A stretch of 37,721 nt of DNA from Streptomyces violascens (GTDB taxonomy: Bacteria; Actinomycetota; Actinomycetes; Streptomycetales; Streptomycetaceae), in the NCBI RefSeq assembly GCF_014649955.1, contig NZ_BMUA01000047.1, positions 1-37,721 of the forward strand, read 5' to 3'. Of this stretch, positions 7,899 through 15,239 are shown in pieces. Both the position numbers and the translations under genes were made by a program. Position 1 is the stretch's first letter. Every line of letters starts with the position of its first letter. The notes under the pieces were generated by a model that saw nothing but the letters and a program-made list of their open reading frames with translations, had not been told where the DNA came from and did not search any database.

Positions 7899-8600
7899 TC
7901 ACTCCTCTCTGGAGGGCTTTTCCTCGCCGTTTTGGCCCGCTTCCTTGGCGGCCTGCCGGGCGTAGTAGTTGGTCCCGGGCAGGACTCGGTAGGGCTCGCC
8001 AGCGGGGGTGTAGCCATCCGGCGGGATGGTGCGGCTGGCGTATCGCTCAGCTTTCCGGTCTGCAGCCCCGTCCTTCCACGCTTCCAGGGTCTCCACGAAC
8101 CAGTAGGGGCGCTCGAGCTCGTCGATCCCGTCGGGTTCGGGCGCGCGGCCGTGGGTCTTGGAGCTGGTGAAGCTGTTCTCCGAGCCGAAGCCCGCCACCT
8201 GCCAGGCATGCGGCACGTAGTACCGGTAACGGCCTCCGGTCTGCGGATCCACCTTGAGGGGCTTCTCGCCGGAGCCCGGGGCCGGCTGCTCCACGCGGCG
8301 GGGGTCGATGGTCGGGCTGGCCGGCGTCCACTTGCCCTTCCCCGCGCGCCGGTACATGAGGCTCTCGTCCTCGTTCATGTAGCCGACGGCCTTGAGGAAG
8401 GCGACGACCACCTTGCGGGGGTAGCGCGGCGCATCGTCGTCCGCCTCCGGCACGCTGACCTCCATGGCCTGGGCGACCATGCGCAGCGGCGGCTCCCCGC
8501 CGGTCTTGCGGGACGTGTGCCACTTCTGTGCGGCTGTCCGGCCCACGCCGGCTAGCCGCGCGATCTCGCTCAGGTTGAGCAGTTCGTCTTTGCGGGCCAT
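7899..8600 (-). CDS. HTH DNA-binding protein, 233 aa
   Basis: Residues 8-27 (LNLSEIARLAGVGRTAAQKW) form a helix-turn-helix of the excisionase/MerR-like type, with a second helix carrying the basic recognition positions. The rest of the protein has no motif I recognise and ends in a charged tail. The ATG is certain: AAGGAG lies five bases upstream. Its promoter (8611-8661) carries a GACCC box, so it is a candidate for the regulator reading these boxes and controlling itself. Its size and early HTH would also suit a replication or telomere-binding protein, but it does not resemble Tpg. Confidence 0.65.
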   Translation of the reverse strand: MARKDELLNLSEIARLAGVGRTAAQKWHTSRKTGGEPPLRMVAQAMEVSVPEADDDAPRYPRKVVVAFLKAVGYMNEDESLMYRRAGKGKWTPASPTIDPRRVEQPAPGSGEKPLKVDPQTGGRYRYYVPHAWQVAGFGSENSFTSSKTHGRAPEPDGIDELERPYWFVETLEAWKDGAADRKAERYASRTIPPDGYTPAGEPYRVLPGTNYYARQAAKEAGQNGEEKPSREE

Positions 8601-8610
8601 CTCGGCTCCT

Positions 8611-8661
8611 TGTCGCTAAAAAGTAAATTTACGGCCGATGGTACGGCAAGTTTTCAGGGTC
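8611..8661 (-). promoter_or_regulatory. GACCC promoter D (half cassette)
   Basis: On the minus strand GACCC (8657-8661) is followed, 12 bases from its first base, by the -35 TTGCCG (8644-8649), 17 bases, and the -10 TTACTT (8621-8626). The geometry equals the three 51-bp cassettes, but the closing GGGTC is absent (CGACA in its place). GACCCTGAAAAC here differs by one base from the box at 11592. The -10 is very close to the ribosome site of the gene at 8600, giving a leader of only about 14 bases. Confidence 0.6.
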
Positions 8662-8705
8662 GGCTGCTGGGCGGTACGGCGATGCGACGCTGCGGGAGCG
8701 CCGAA

Positions 8706-8731
8706 GGCCCCGGGATCGGAATCCCAGGGCC
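8706..8731. terminator. Hairpin terminator after gene 8795-9178
   Basis: 11-bp arms GGCCCCGGGAT and ATCCCAGGGCC with one mismatch around a 4-base loop, located between the stop of the gene at 8795 and promoter D. Confidence 0.55.
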
Positions 8732-8794
8732 AAAGGGCGGATGAGCTGAAGGGTTCGGAGGGAGGAGAGCGAGGAGCCGGGGCCGGTCGCGTAG

Positions 8795-9178
8795 TCAGCG
8801 GAAGGTGAGGTCGTCGCAGCCGCAGCCGGTGTGCCGGCAGGGCAGTCGCCCGCCTTTGGTCAGGCGGGGGGCGTGGGTGGCGGCCGAGTGCGTGCACGCG
8901 CACGGGGTGCCCAGTGTGGCCCCGACGGCCTCGCGCCGCCGGCATCGCTCGGCGAGCGCCGCGGTGATGTCGCGTTCGGCCTGCGCCTCGGCGAGCGCGG
9001 CCTGCAGAGCGGCGGCGTCCAGGACGCCCTTCATCTCTGTGGTGTCGATCCGAGCCAGCGCCCGCGCCAGGTCCGGGTCCGCGCCGGTCCGGGCGACCAG
9101 CACCTGCAGGGCCGCGGCGAGTGCGCCGGCGGCCCGGGAGGCTGCGCTGTAGGACGCGTGGAGTGTCGAGTTGCTCAT
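8795..9178 (-). CDS. Hypothetical protein with C-terminal Cys/His motif, 127 aa
   Basis: The first 85 residues are Ala-rich and helical, probably a coiled coil (DAAALQAALAEAQAERDI). The C-terminus has a Cys/His pattern (TPCACTHSAATH, then LPCRHTGCGCDDL) that should bind zinc. ATG at 9178, with only a weak ribosome site. It follows the vWA gene on the same strand and ends at a terminator. Function unknown. Confidence 0.65.
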   Translation of the reverse strand: MSNSTLHASYSAASRAAGALAAALQVLVARTGADPDLARALARIDTTEMKGVLDAAALQAALAEAQAERDITAALAERCRRREAVGATLGTPCACTHSAATHAPRLTKGGRLPCRHTGCGCDDLTFR

Positions 9179-9248
9179 CGGTGTGTCCAGTTCATCGATC
9201 GGGCGCGGACCGCGGACGCGCGTTTCGCTGAGGAGGAGGGGGCGGCGG

Positions 9249-9272
9249 GCCGGCCGCGCAACGGCGGCCGGC
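9249..9272 (-). terminator. Hairpin after the vWA gene
   Basis: Arms GCCGGCCGC and GCGGCCGGC (9 bp, perfect) with a 6-base loop, 15 bases past the stop of the gene at 9287. Confidence 0.55.
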
Positions 9273-9286
9273 GTTCCCGTCGCGGA

Positions 9287-10018
9287 TCAGTGCCGGACCG
9301 GCTGGCGGGCGATGAGCCAGGGGACGAACTCGTGGGTGATGCCGTCGTAGAGCTCCTCGTCGGTGATGTGCTCGGGCTCGTCGGCCTGGAACCGCGAGAC
9401 GTGGTCGTCCTTGAGCCCGAGGTCGTTGAGGGTGTGCAGGAAGTCGACCTTCTTGCCGAAGGCGACGAAGGCGATGAACGCCTCGGTACCCTCGCCCTCG
9501 CCCTCCCCGACGATCTCGCGCAGGAGGGCGATCACATCGGCCCGGTCGTCCGGGTTGCCGTCGGTCTGGAAGACGATCAGCGCGGGCAAGGTCTCCCCGG
9601 ACTGGCGGTGCTGCTCCAGGACGGCCCGGATGGCCGTCGCGTAGTTGGTGCGGCCCATGTGTCCGAGGCGCTGGTGGGCGGCCTCGATCCGGCCGGCGTA
9701 GTCGTCCACGCTGACCGTGAACTCGCAGTCGACGTCGGTGGAGAAGAACGTCACCGGCACCGAGCCGTCGGAATCCAGGTTCCGCGCCAGGCCCAGGATC
9801 CGCTCGGCGAGGTACTGGACGGTGCCGTCGCTGTAGTACGGGCGCATGGACCCCGAGCGGTCCAGGACGAGATAGACCGCCGCCCGCTGCCCGGACAGCC
9901 CGAACTTCCGCAAGCTGTGCGCGGCCTTGCCGGTCAGCCCCTCCATCGTCGAACGGACCGGCGCAGTGGCCGGGGAGGCGGCGGTGGAGGAGGAACCGGG
10001 GAAGAGCTTCTTGAACAT
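9287..10018 (-). CDS. von Willebrand factor A domain protein, 243 aa
   Basis: The MIDAS motif DRSGSM, an interior TNYATAIRAVL and a later VFQTDGNPDD give the three metal-site loops of a vWA domain, which usually mediates Mg-dependent protein-protein contact. The domain is close to the TerF/YegL type seen in tellurite and stress clusters. The ATG at 10018 has AGGA six bases upstream; an ATG six bases earlier abuts the AGGA and is less likely. vWA proteins often pair with an ATPase; the nearest is the P-loop protein at 6770-7747, but no functional link is shown. Confidence 0.8.
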   Translation of the reverse strand: MFKKLFPGSSSTAASPATAPVRSTMEGLTGKAAHSLRKFGLSGQRAAVYLVLDRSGSMRPYYSDGTVQYLAERILGLARNLDSDGSVPVTFFSTDVDCEFTVSVDDYAGRIEAAHQRLGHMGRTNYATAIRAVLEQHRQSGETLPALIVFQTDGNPDDRADVIALLREIVGEGEGEGTEAFIAFVAFGKKVDFLHTLNDLGLKDDHVSRFQADEPEHITDEELYDGITHEFVPWLIARQPVRH

Positions 10019-10112
10019 GAGCATTCCTGTCGTCGAGCCATAGGGCCGTGGAGTTGATCAGGACACGGTGCGCGGAGCAGCCTGTGGACAGAGCCCGGCC
10101 GCCCGTCGGCAC

Positions 10113-10826
10113 CTACGGGCAGGGGAGACCGCTGCGGCGGGAGGGCCGGTACAGGTCGGCGAAGAAGGCCAGCTGCTGCCCGATCCCCAGGCCGCGGAGC
10201 GGGTGTTCCAGCGTGGGCCAGATCGTGGCGGCGAGGTCCGCGTAGGACCGGCCGGCGAAGACCGTCACCCGCGCGGCGCTCACGCCGAGGAAGCGCGCCT
10301 GGCGGGCCAGCACGTAAGCGGACACCGTGCCGTTCTGCCCGGCGCGCAGGTCGTAGTGCAGGATCCGGTCCTCATCGCGCAGCAGCCCGAACTTCGCGGA
10401 CAACGTCAGGACCTGCGCCGAGCCGTCCGCAGCCGCGGCCGCCGCGGCCTTGCGGGCCGCGACGTGGTACGGGCCCACGTACATCTCACCGGCCGGGGCG
10501 GCAGGCGCCTCGGCCTTGCCCATCGAGCAGGGCACGAGCAGGACCTGGGGCAACGGCTCGCGCCGGGCCCGGCTGCGGCCGGCCCTGGTGATCCTGTAGG
10601 ACGGCGCGCGCGTCAGCGGACCGAACCGCGGGTCCAGGCACGCGCCGAGCGCCTCGATGAGGCCCAGCTCGGCGAGCTGACGGGCCTCGTTGGCGGGAAG
10701 GCACGCTGGAATGTGCCCCTCGCCGTGCACAGCGGCGGCATGAAGCCCCGCGCGCTGGGACGCGCTGAGCTGGCTGGCTCGGGCCGCCGCGGGCCGCGAA
10801 CGGGACGCAGTGGAGGGGCGGTTCAC
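10113..10826 (-). CDS. DUF6884-like protein, 237 aa
   Basis: The C-terminal 140 residues match my memory of DUF6884 proteins of actinophages and plasmids: LLVPCSMGKAEAP, then MYVGPYHVAARKAA, VLTLSAKFGLLRDEDRILHY, and a C-terminal glycine turn (HPLRGLGIGQQ). The Cys after the first strand and the SAKFGLL motif are characteristic. The N-terminal 90 residues are Ala/Arg-rich. The GTG start overlaps the previous stop (GTGA), so the pair is translationally coupled. The activity of this family is not established; related folds act in nucleobase chemistry. Confidence 0.65.
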   Translation of the reverse strand: MNRPSTASRSRPAAARASQLSASQRAGLHAAAVHGEGHIPACLPANEARQLAELGLIEALGACLDPRFGPLTRAPSYRITRAGRSRARREPLPQVLLVPCSMGKAEAPAAPAGEMYVGPYHVAARKAAAAAAADGSAQVLTLSAKFGLLRDEDRILHYDLRAGQNGTVSAYVLARQARFLGVSAARVTVFAGRSYADLAATIWPTLEHPLRGLGIGQQLAFFADLYRPSRRSGLPCP

Positions 10827-11449
10827 TGGCGGCGCCCTTCGTCGATCAGCGCGAGCGGCATGGGCAGGCCGTAGTGGTGGGCCAGCGACTCGATCGCGTG
10901 CTGGTGGCTGTCGTAGCCGCGCCCCACCTCGGCTCCCGACGCGTCGGTGACGATCAGCGTCGACGTCGGAGAAGCGCCGTGCGAGGCGAGGACGAGCGCG
11001 CCGGACGCGGTCTGGGCCACGTACCCGTCGAACGTCACCTCGCTGCGGAAGGCGCCGAGCGGGCCGACGCGGCGCAGCCGCGCGGTGCACCGCGGCTCGT
11101 CAGGAACCACCGCTGCCGCGGACACGCAGTACCGGTTGCGGCGCATCGCGGTGAACTCCACCGAGCCAAGGGCGACTTCGATGGTGTCGAGCACCGCGTC
11201 CCACCGGCGGCGCGCGGCCGTGCCGGCCCTCAGCAGGGTGAGGCTGCCGTTCTGTATCCAGATGACCTGGACGCGCCAGAAGTCGGCGCTGACGCCGTAG
11301 CCGGTCGATGCGGCCTCGCCGGCGTCCAGGTCGGGCAGGTCGGTGCGCTCGGCCAAGAGCGTACGGGCGAGACGGATGTCCCACCGCTGGGCGCGGGCGA
11401 TCGGCGTGTACGGATGGGCGGCGGGCCGGGCGTGGGCAGACGGGGGCAG
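10823..11449 (-). CDS. Hypothetical protein, about 208 aa, possible CTG start
   Basis: A TTG at 11356 would give 177 residues, but the frame stays convincingly protein-coding upstream (SAHARPAAHPYTPIARAQRW, then DIRLARTLLAERTD) with no ATG, GTG or TTG. The best ribosome site in the stretch, GGAGGAG, lies three bases before a CTG at 11449, so initiation at CTG is proposed. The C-terminal half reads like an all-beta fold (VTFDGYVAQTASGALVLASH). It is the first gene behind cassette B (11542-11592) and couples by GTGA to the DUF6884-like gene. Confidence 0.6.
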   Translation of the reverse strand: MPPSAHARPAAHPYTPIARAQRWDIRLARTLLAERTDLPDLDAGEAASTGYGVSADFWRVQVIWIQNGSLTLLRAGTAARRRWDAVLDTIEVALGSVEFTAMRRNRYCVSAAAVVPDEPRCTARLRRVGPLGAFRSEVTFDGYVAQTASGALVLASHGASPTSTLIVTDASGAEVGRGYDSHQHAIESLAHHYGLPMPLALIDEGRRQ

Positions 11450-11541
11450 GGTCTCCTCCAGAGACAGCGGGCCGGGAGGCGCAGTTGGCGTCGCTCGGCG
11501 GCCGTGCGGCCGTCACCCGACAGGCGGGCCACACCACTGAT

Positions 11542-11592
11542 GACCCATTTAAGGTAAGGAATGGATTGCTCATATGTCAAGTTTTAAGGGTC
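11542..11592 (-). promoter_or_regulatory. GACCC promoter/operator cassette B
   Basis: A 51-bp element bounded by GACCC and GGGTC. On the minus strand: GACCCTTAAAAC, -35 TTGACA (11575-11580), 17 bases, -10 TTACCT (11552-11557), TAAAT, GGGTC. The right-hand box overlaps the last codons and stop of the upstream gene (11584-12114), so that gene may be read through the cassette. It serves the operon starting at about 11449. Confidence 0.75.
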
Positions 11593-12114
11593 GCTCGGGG
11601 TGTGGGGCAGCGCGTCTTCCGTCGTCGGCCGGTCGACGTCGACCACCGCGACCTCCCACAGAGTGGCGCTCGCGTTCTTGGCCCCGGCGCCTTCGGGTGG
11701 CCGCGTTGAGGCTGCCGCCTCGCGCAGCCAGTACAGGTGGCAGCGGACGTCGTCGGCGCTCAGCTCCCCGGCGCCCTCCAGGCCCTCGATCTCATAGAAA
11801 TGCGCGACCAGGCGCCCGCCCGGCCGCTCCGGCACCCGCCGGGGCGGCAGGCTGCGGACCGGCAGGCCCTCCTCGCCGATCGTGCGCCGGGACACCTCAC
11901 GGACATGCTCGGTCAGCGCGACCCGCGACACCCAGGGCCGCTCCCGCGCGAGCCGCGCATGCTCCCGAGCCAGACCGGGGGAGTCGAGGCGGTGGCTGGT
12001 GTACTCGTGGACCTCGGTGTCGCCCGACCGGCGGTAGACCGACACCGTCCACATCACCCGCCGCTCCGTACGCGAGGAGTCCTCCGGCGCGGCCGGGATC
12101 CGGATCCAGTCCAT
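11584..12114 (-). CDS. Hypothetical protein, 176 aa
   Basis: The ATG at 12114 has GAGGAGG nine bases upstream. The sequence is a soluble alpha/beta-like protein: MWTVSVYRRSGDTEVHEYTS, then a long helix (GLAREHARLARERPWVS) and an acidic region (GLEGAGELSADDV). No motif recognised. It follows the winged-helix gene at 12171 by 56 bases and is probably co-transcribed with it from the divergent side of cassette C. Its final codons form half of cassette B. Confidence 0.65.
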   Translation of the reverse strand: MDWIRIPAAPEDSSRTERRVMWTVSVYRRSGDTEVHEYTSHRLDSPGLAREHARLARERPWVSRVALTEHVREVSRRTIGEEGLPVRSLPPRRVPERPGGRLVAHFYEIEGLEGAGELSADDVRCHLYWLREAAASTRPPEGAGAKNASATLWEVAVVDVDRPTTEDALPHTPSDP

Positions 12115-12170
12115 GGGTGAGCGCCTCCTCGTGCGGTGCGCAACGGCGGAACTCGCCGGGGCGGCGGCCA

Positions 12171-12566
12171 TCAGGCCGTCACCTTGCGGACCGGCGTGAC
12201 GGGAACCCGAGTTCCGCCGAGGCCGGATTCCCTGGCGGGCGGAGCCTGCTCGGGGGCGACGCACCAGGAGCACCGCACCTGCCGCTCGGAGGTGCAGGGC
12301 TGCTCGAAGACCGGGGAGCGGGTCAGCCGGGTGCAGTTCCCGCAGGTGAACCAGCCCAGCCTGTTCAGGCCCTGCTCGGTGATCGCGTAGCGGCCGGTCG
12401 CGCTCGACCGGGTCGCATACTCTCGCTCCACGAGCGTGTTCAGCACGCGGGCCGTGTACGCGACGGAGTGCAGCCGCCAGGCGCAGTCAGGGCTCCAGGT
12501 GCCGCTGCTGAGGCGGGCGAGCGCACTGAGAGCGGTGAGCTGATGATGGCCGAGCGGGCGGGTCAA
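12171..12566 (-). CDS. Winged-helix protein with zinc ribbon, 131 aa
   Basis: Residues 10-70 resemble a winged-helix domain: a helical start (HQLTALSALARL), a recognition-type helix (YTARVLNTLVEREYATRS) and a wing (TGRYAITEQGLNRLGW). A ribbon with FTCGNCT and RCSWC follows. TTG start with GGAGG four bases upstream. It lies divergently from the plus-strand operon at cassette C, so it is a strong candidate regulator of the GACCC boxes; the HTH protein at 7899-8600 is the rival. Confidence 0.65.
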   Translation of the reverse strand: MTRPLGHHQLTALSALARLSSGTWSPDCAWRLHSVAYTARVLNTLVEREYATRSSATGRYAITEQGLNRLGWFTCGNCTRLTRSPVFEQPCTSERQVRCSWCVAPEQAPPARESGLGGTRVPVTPVRKVTA

Positions 12567-12633
12567 TGGGCCTCCAGGCTGTCGAACTTCCGGTGATGCG
12601 CGGGCTGGTGCGGGGCGGCCCACCCATCGTGAT

Positions 12634-12684
12634 GACCCTATTAGATTGACACATAAATCCAATGTGGGTAAAGTTAATAGGGTC
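12634..12684. promoter_or_regulatory. GACCC promoter/operator cassette C (divergent)
   Basis: A 51-bp element with 11-base inverted arms (TGACCCTATTA and TAATAGGGTCA, counting one flanking base). Plus strand: -35 TTGACA (12646-12651), 17 bases, -10 TAAAGT (12669-12674). The minus strand has a weaker -35 TTTACC at the mirrored position. It sits between the divergent genes at 12566 (minus) and 12746 (plus). The most symmetrical of the cassettes. Confidence 0.75.
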
Positions 12685-12745
12685 AACGGGTGGTTCGACA
12701 CCGAAAGCACCGCTCGGCGGTACCCAACTACGACAAGGGGCAACG

Positions 12746-13105
12746 GTGGCCACGCACGCCGCGAACACCAAGGACGCGCACAGCACCAACGACCACGACT
12801 TCACAGCCGACGTCGTGGGCCTGCACACTACGGACCGCTCGCCATGCCCCCTCAGTGGAGAGGCGGAGCACCGCCACCACCGGGGACGGCCGCTCAACCC
12901 GGACTGTGCCGCCCTCGGCGGCCGCAATGGGTACGGCTTCCAGTGCACTTGCGGAGCCCTCCGCCCCTCCGGCAGCAAACTCGCCGCCATCGAGGACAAG
13001 GCCCGCCACCTCGCCCTCCACCGCGGTGACCTTCTGGTCCACCGCATCGTCCGCGCCAGCGACGGCCCCTCGGTGATCCAGGAGATTCACGCTCTCCATC
13101 ACTGA
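12746..13105 (+). CDS. Small Cys/His protein, 119 aa
   Basis: GTG start with AGGGGC close upstream, about 65 bases after the predicted start of transcription from cassette C. It contains RSPCPLSGEAEH and YGFQCTCGAL, consistent with a zinc site, and a His-rich tail. The frame is open upstream but there is no earlier start with a ribosome site. First gene of the plus-strand block. Function unknown. Confidence 0.6.
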   Translation: MATHAANTKDAHSTNDHDFTADVVGLHTTDRSPCPLSGEAEHRHHRGRPLNPDCAALGGRNGYGFQCTCGALRPSGSKLAAIEDKARHLALHRGDLLVHRIVRASDGPSVIQEIHALHH

Positions 13106-13348
13106 ACACCCGCGCACCGACCGGCCAGTCACCTGACGAGCGGGTCGCCCTCCGCCCGCTGGCCTTGAACGGAGTCACCGCGCCGAGCGCAACGTGGGCT
13201 ACGCCTACGGGCTGCCGCTTCTCGGCGAGCCGATCCAGGGCGACAGCTAGCTCGGCATCGTCTTCCACTTCCTGACCTGAGCGCATCCGCCGGGGCTGCG
13301 GGACAGTGCCGCAGCCCTGGCTCCCGAAACACAGCAAGAGGGAGTCCC
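13106..13348. other. Intergenic stretch with hairpin, no convincing gene
   Basis: Between the genes at 12746 and 13349. A short plus-strand reading (NVGYAYGLPLLGEPIQGDS then stop) and a minus-strand reading both look partly protein-like but have no start with a ribosome site; it may be a gene remnant. The terminator hairpin at 13293-13317 lies at its right side. Confidence 0.4.
13293..13317. terminator. Hairpin before gene 13349
   Basis: Perfect 9-bp arms GGGCTGCGG and CCGCAGCCC with a 7-base loop, 31 bases before the next start. It may end or attenuate transcription from cassette C. Confidence 0.5.
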
Positions 13349-14266
13349 GTGACCACCCCATACACCGTCGACGACAGCAGCCTGACCGTTGCCCTCAACG
13401 AGGCCCACGAACGCATCAAGCGCGCCGAGGAGCGCCTGACCCGCATCGCGTGTGCGCACATCGCCGCAGCCGTCCGCGACATCCTCACCGACCACCACCC
13501 CGACCCGGACGCACCGTTCGATGCCGCCCACCTGCGCCTGATCCTCCTCCCTCTCGGTACGGTCGAAGCCGACGGCACGTACTGGACCACCACCGGCGAG
13601 GCGCGCCGCCTCTCGATTCCCGCCGCAGGCTACGGCGCGGGCGATGTGAACGGCTGGGCTCACCAACTGAACGACTACAACCGCGACATCTGGATGCCCC
13701 TGTGCCAGAGCGACACCGCCCCTGACGGAACGATCGCCTACCGGCTCGACCTGGCCCAAGCCGTCGCCCTTCCCCCCGAAATCCAGAACATGCCGCGGAT
13801 GGCCGAGATCCGCGACCGTCTCACCGCCGCCGCCCGCAACCCCTGGTACATCGACCCGTACGCATGGGACCGCCACGGCGCACTCGTCGCAGACGACGAC
13901 CCCGCCGCCACGCACACCGACTTCCACATCATGGACGCCGAAGGCCTGCGGGTGGCCGAAGTCTCGGTTAACCACGAACCCGGCGACAGCGACGACCCCA
14001 CCGCAGATCTGGCCGTCTCCCGGGCCTCCGCCGAATTCATCGCCCAGGCCCCCCAGGACCTGGCCTATGTGATGGCCTACCTGGAACACCTGGGCGGAGG
14101 CGAGGACGCCGCGCTCCCGCACCTGCACAGCGCATGCGGACACTGTGGCACCCAGCTCTATACCTCCGCCGTGTCCGAGACCCCGACCGCGCTGGACGGC
14201 AGTACCCGGTGCGGGAACAGGTCTACCTGGCTCGGCCTCCCCCGTCAGCACCTCCCGCGCCCCTGA
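13349..14266 (+). CDS. Hypothetical protein, 305 aa
   Basis: GTG start with GGGAG five bases upstream. An N-terminal coiled-coil-like helix (NEAHERIKRAEERLTRIA) is followed by an acidic soluble protein; near the C-terminus a half zinc ribbon (SACGHCGTQLY) is followed by TRCG. Past the stop, another frame continues plausibly for 30 residues (DSLLKAVEGIAAAHIGHMGN), so the native C-terminus may have been changed by a frameshift near 14200. No function recognised. Confidence 0.65.
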   Translation: MTTPYTVDDSSLTVALNEAHERIKRAEERLTRIACAHIAAAVRDILTDHHPDPDAPFDAAHLRLILLPLGTVEADGTYWTTTGEARRLSIPAAGYGAGDVNGWAHQLNDYNRDIWMPLCQSDTAPDGTIAYRLDLAQAVALPPEIQNMPRMAEIRDRLTAAARNPWYIDPYAWDRHGALVADDDPAATHTDFHIMDAEGLRVAEVSVNHEPGDSDDPTADLAVSRASAEFIAQAPQDLAYVMAYLEHLGGGEDAALPHLHSACGHCGTQLYTSAVSETPTALDGSTRCGNRSTWLGLPRQHLPRP

Positions 14267-14443
14267 CTCCCTGCTCAAGGCAGTGGAAGGTATCGCCGCG
14301 GCACACATCGGGCACATGGGGAACCACTCGAGCCCGCCCCTGCGCTGCCGTTCCACTGACACCAGCAACTGAACGCCGGCCCCGACTGCGTACGCCGAGA
14401 CGTTCATGGACGGCAGCGGCGACCTACGCCCTCGGCGGGGGCA

Positions 14444-15136
14444 CTGTCCACAGGCCACCTGGCGGACAGTCGTCTCGCCGCCCGCGCCCACCAACTCCCC
14501 TTCCCGTAGCAGAAAGTGAGCCCCGACCCGATGTTCCCCGCCACTCGACCGGTCGCGATCACCGCCACCGCTGTCTCCGCCGCAATCCTGCTGACGGCCT
14601 GCACCTCCAGCACGCCCAAGCCCCCGCCGCTGGAGCACGGCACCGTAAAGAAGAAGGACCACGACGAGGCGCGGCCCTCCACACCGGTCTACGAAGACCG
14701 CTACCGCGAGACGAACTGCCGCAACGTCACCACCAACGCGCTGGCCCTCACTGGCATAAGCCGGCCCTCAACCGGCGGACGCTCGACCACCAGCGGGGGC
14801 GGAGGGGGCGGCTCGAAGGTGAAGCCCGGCACTCCGAACAAGCTGGACAAGGGCAACTCAAGCGGATCCAACGGCAGCACGAGCGGGGGCAAGTCCAGCT
14901 CACGCCGGGTCTGCGACCGCCAGTACCTCGGGCGCGTGCAGACCGGGGTGAACACGCACCCGGAGGTCTGGAAGGTTCAGATCGTCAAGGGCAAGCGCTC
15001 CAACTGGAAGGAAGTCAGCGAGACGACGTGGCGCAAGATCAAGATCGGCGACCGCATCTGATCCAGCCCGCGACGCCACGGCCATGCGTCGGCCGCGGTC
15101 CACAGGGGAGGGCGTCGGCGCCGGGCTCTGTCCACA
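14444..15136 (+). other. Scattered DnaA-box-like sites
   Basis: CTGTCCACA occurs at 14444-14452 and 15128-15136, and CGGTCCACA at 15096-15104, in the gaps before the lipoprotein and membrane protein genes. They match the Streptomyces DnaA box TTGTCCACA at eight (or seven) of nine positions. Reverse copies lie at 10083-10091 and 28037-28045. They are too scattered to call an origin; they are recorded because no other origin is obvious. Confidence 0.3.
14516..15061 (+). CDS. Putative lipoprotein, 181 aa
   Basis: A short basic N-terminus, a hydrophobic stretch and the lipobox LLTAC (Cys at about residue 29) predict a lipid-anchored exported protein. The middle is a Gly/Ser/Thr-rich linker. The C-terminal 50 residues carry a conserved-looking segment (RRVCDRQYLGRVQTGVNTHP) that pairs with an earlier Cys (ETNCRNV). 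The GTG at 14516 or the ATG at 14531 could be used; neither has a strong ribosome site. It may act at the cell surface, perhaps in transfer. Confidence 0.65.
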   Translation: MSPDPMFPATRPVAITATAVSAAILLTACTSSTPKPPPLEHGTVKKKDHDEARPSTPVYEDRYRETNCRNVTTNALALTGISRPSTGGRSTTSGGGGGGSKVKPGTPNKLDKGNSSGSNGSTSGGKSSSRRVCDRQYLGRVQTGVNTHPEVWKVQIVKGKRSNWKEVSETTWRKIKIGDRI

Positions 15137-15239
15137 GGCGCCCTGGCACACCGTGATCGTGTCCTGCTCTTTACCAGGACGCCGTGGGCCCGCATCACGC
15201 GCTCGCCCTGCGGCAGGCATCCCGTGAAAGGCCCGTCCC

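Noticed and set aside
13247..14662. Long minus-strand open frame (471 codons) opposite the genes at 13349 and 14516
   Set aside because: It is the GC-bias shadow of the plus-strand genes, which have ribosome sites, protein-like composition and the expected codon bias.
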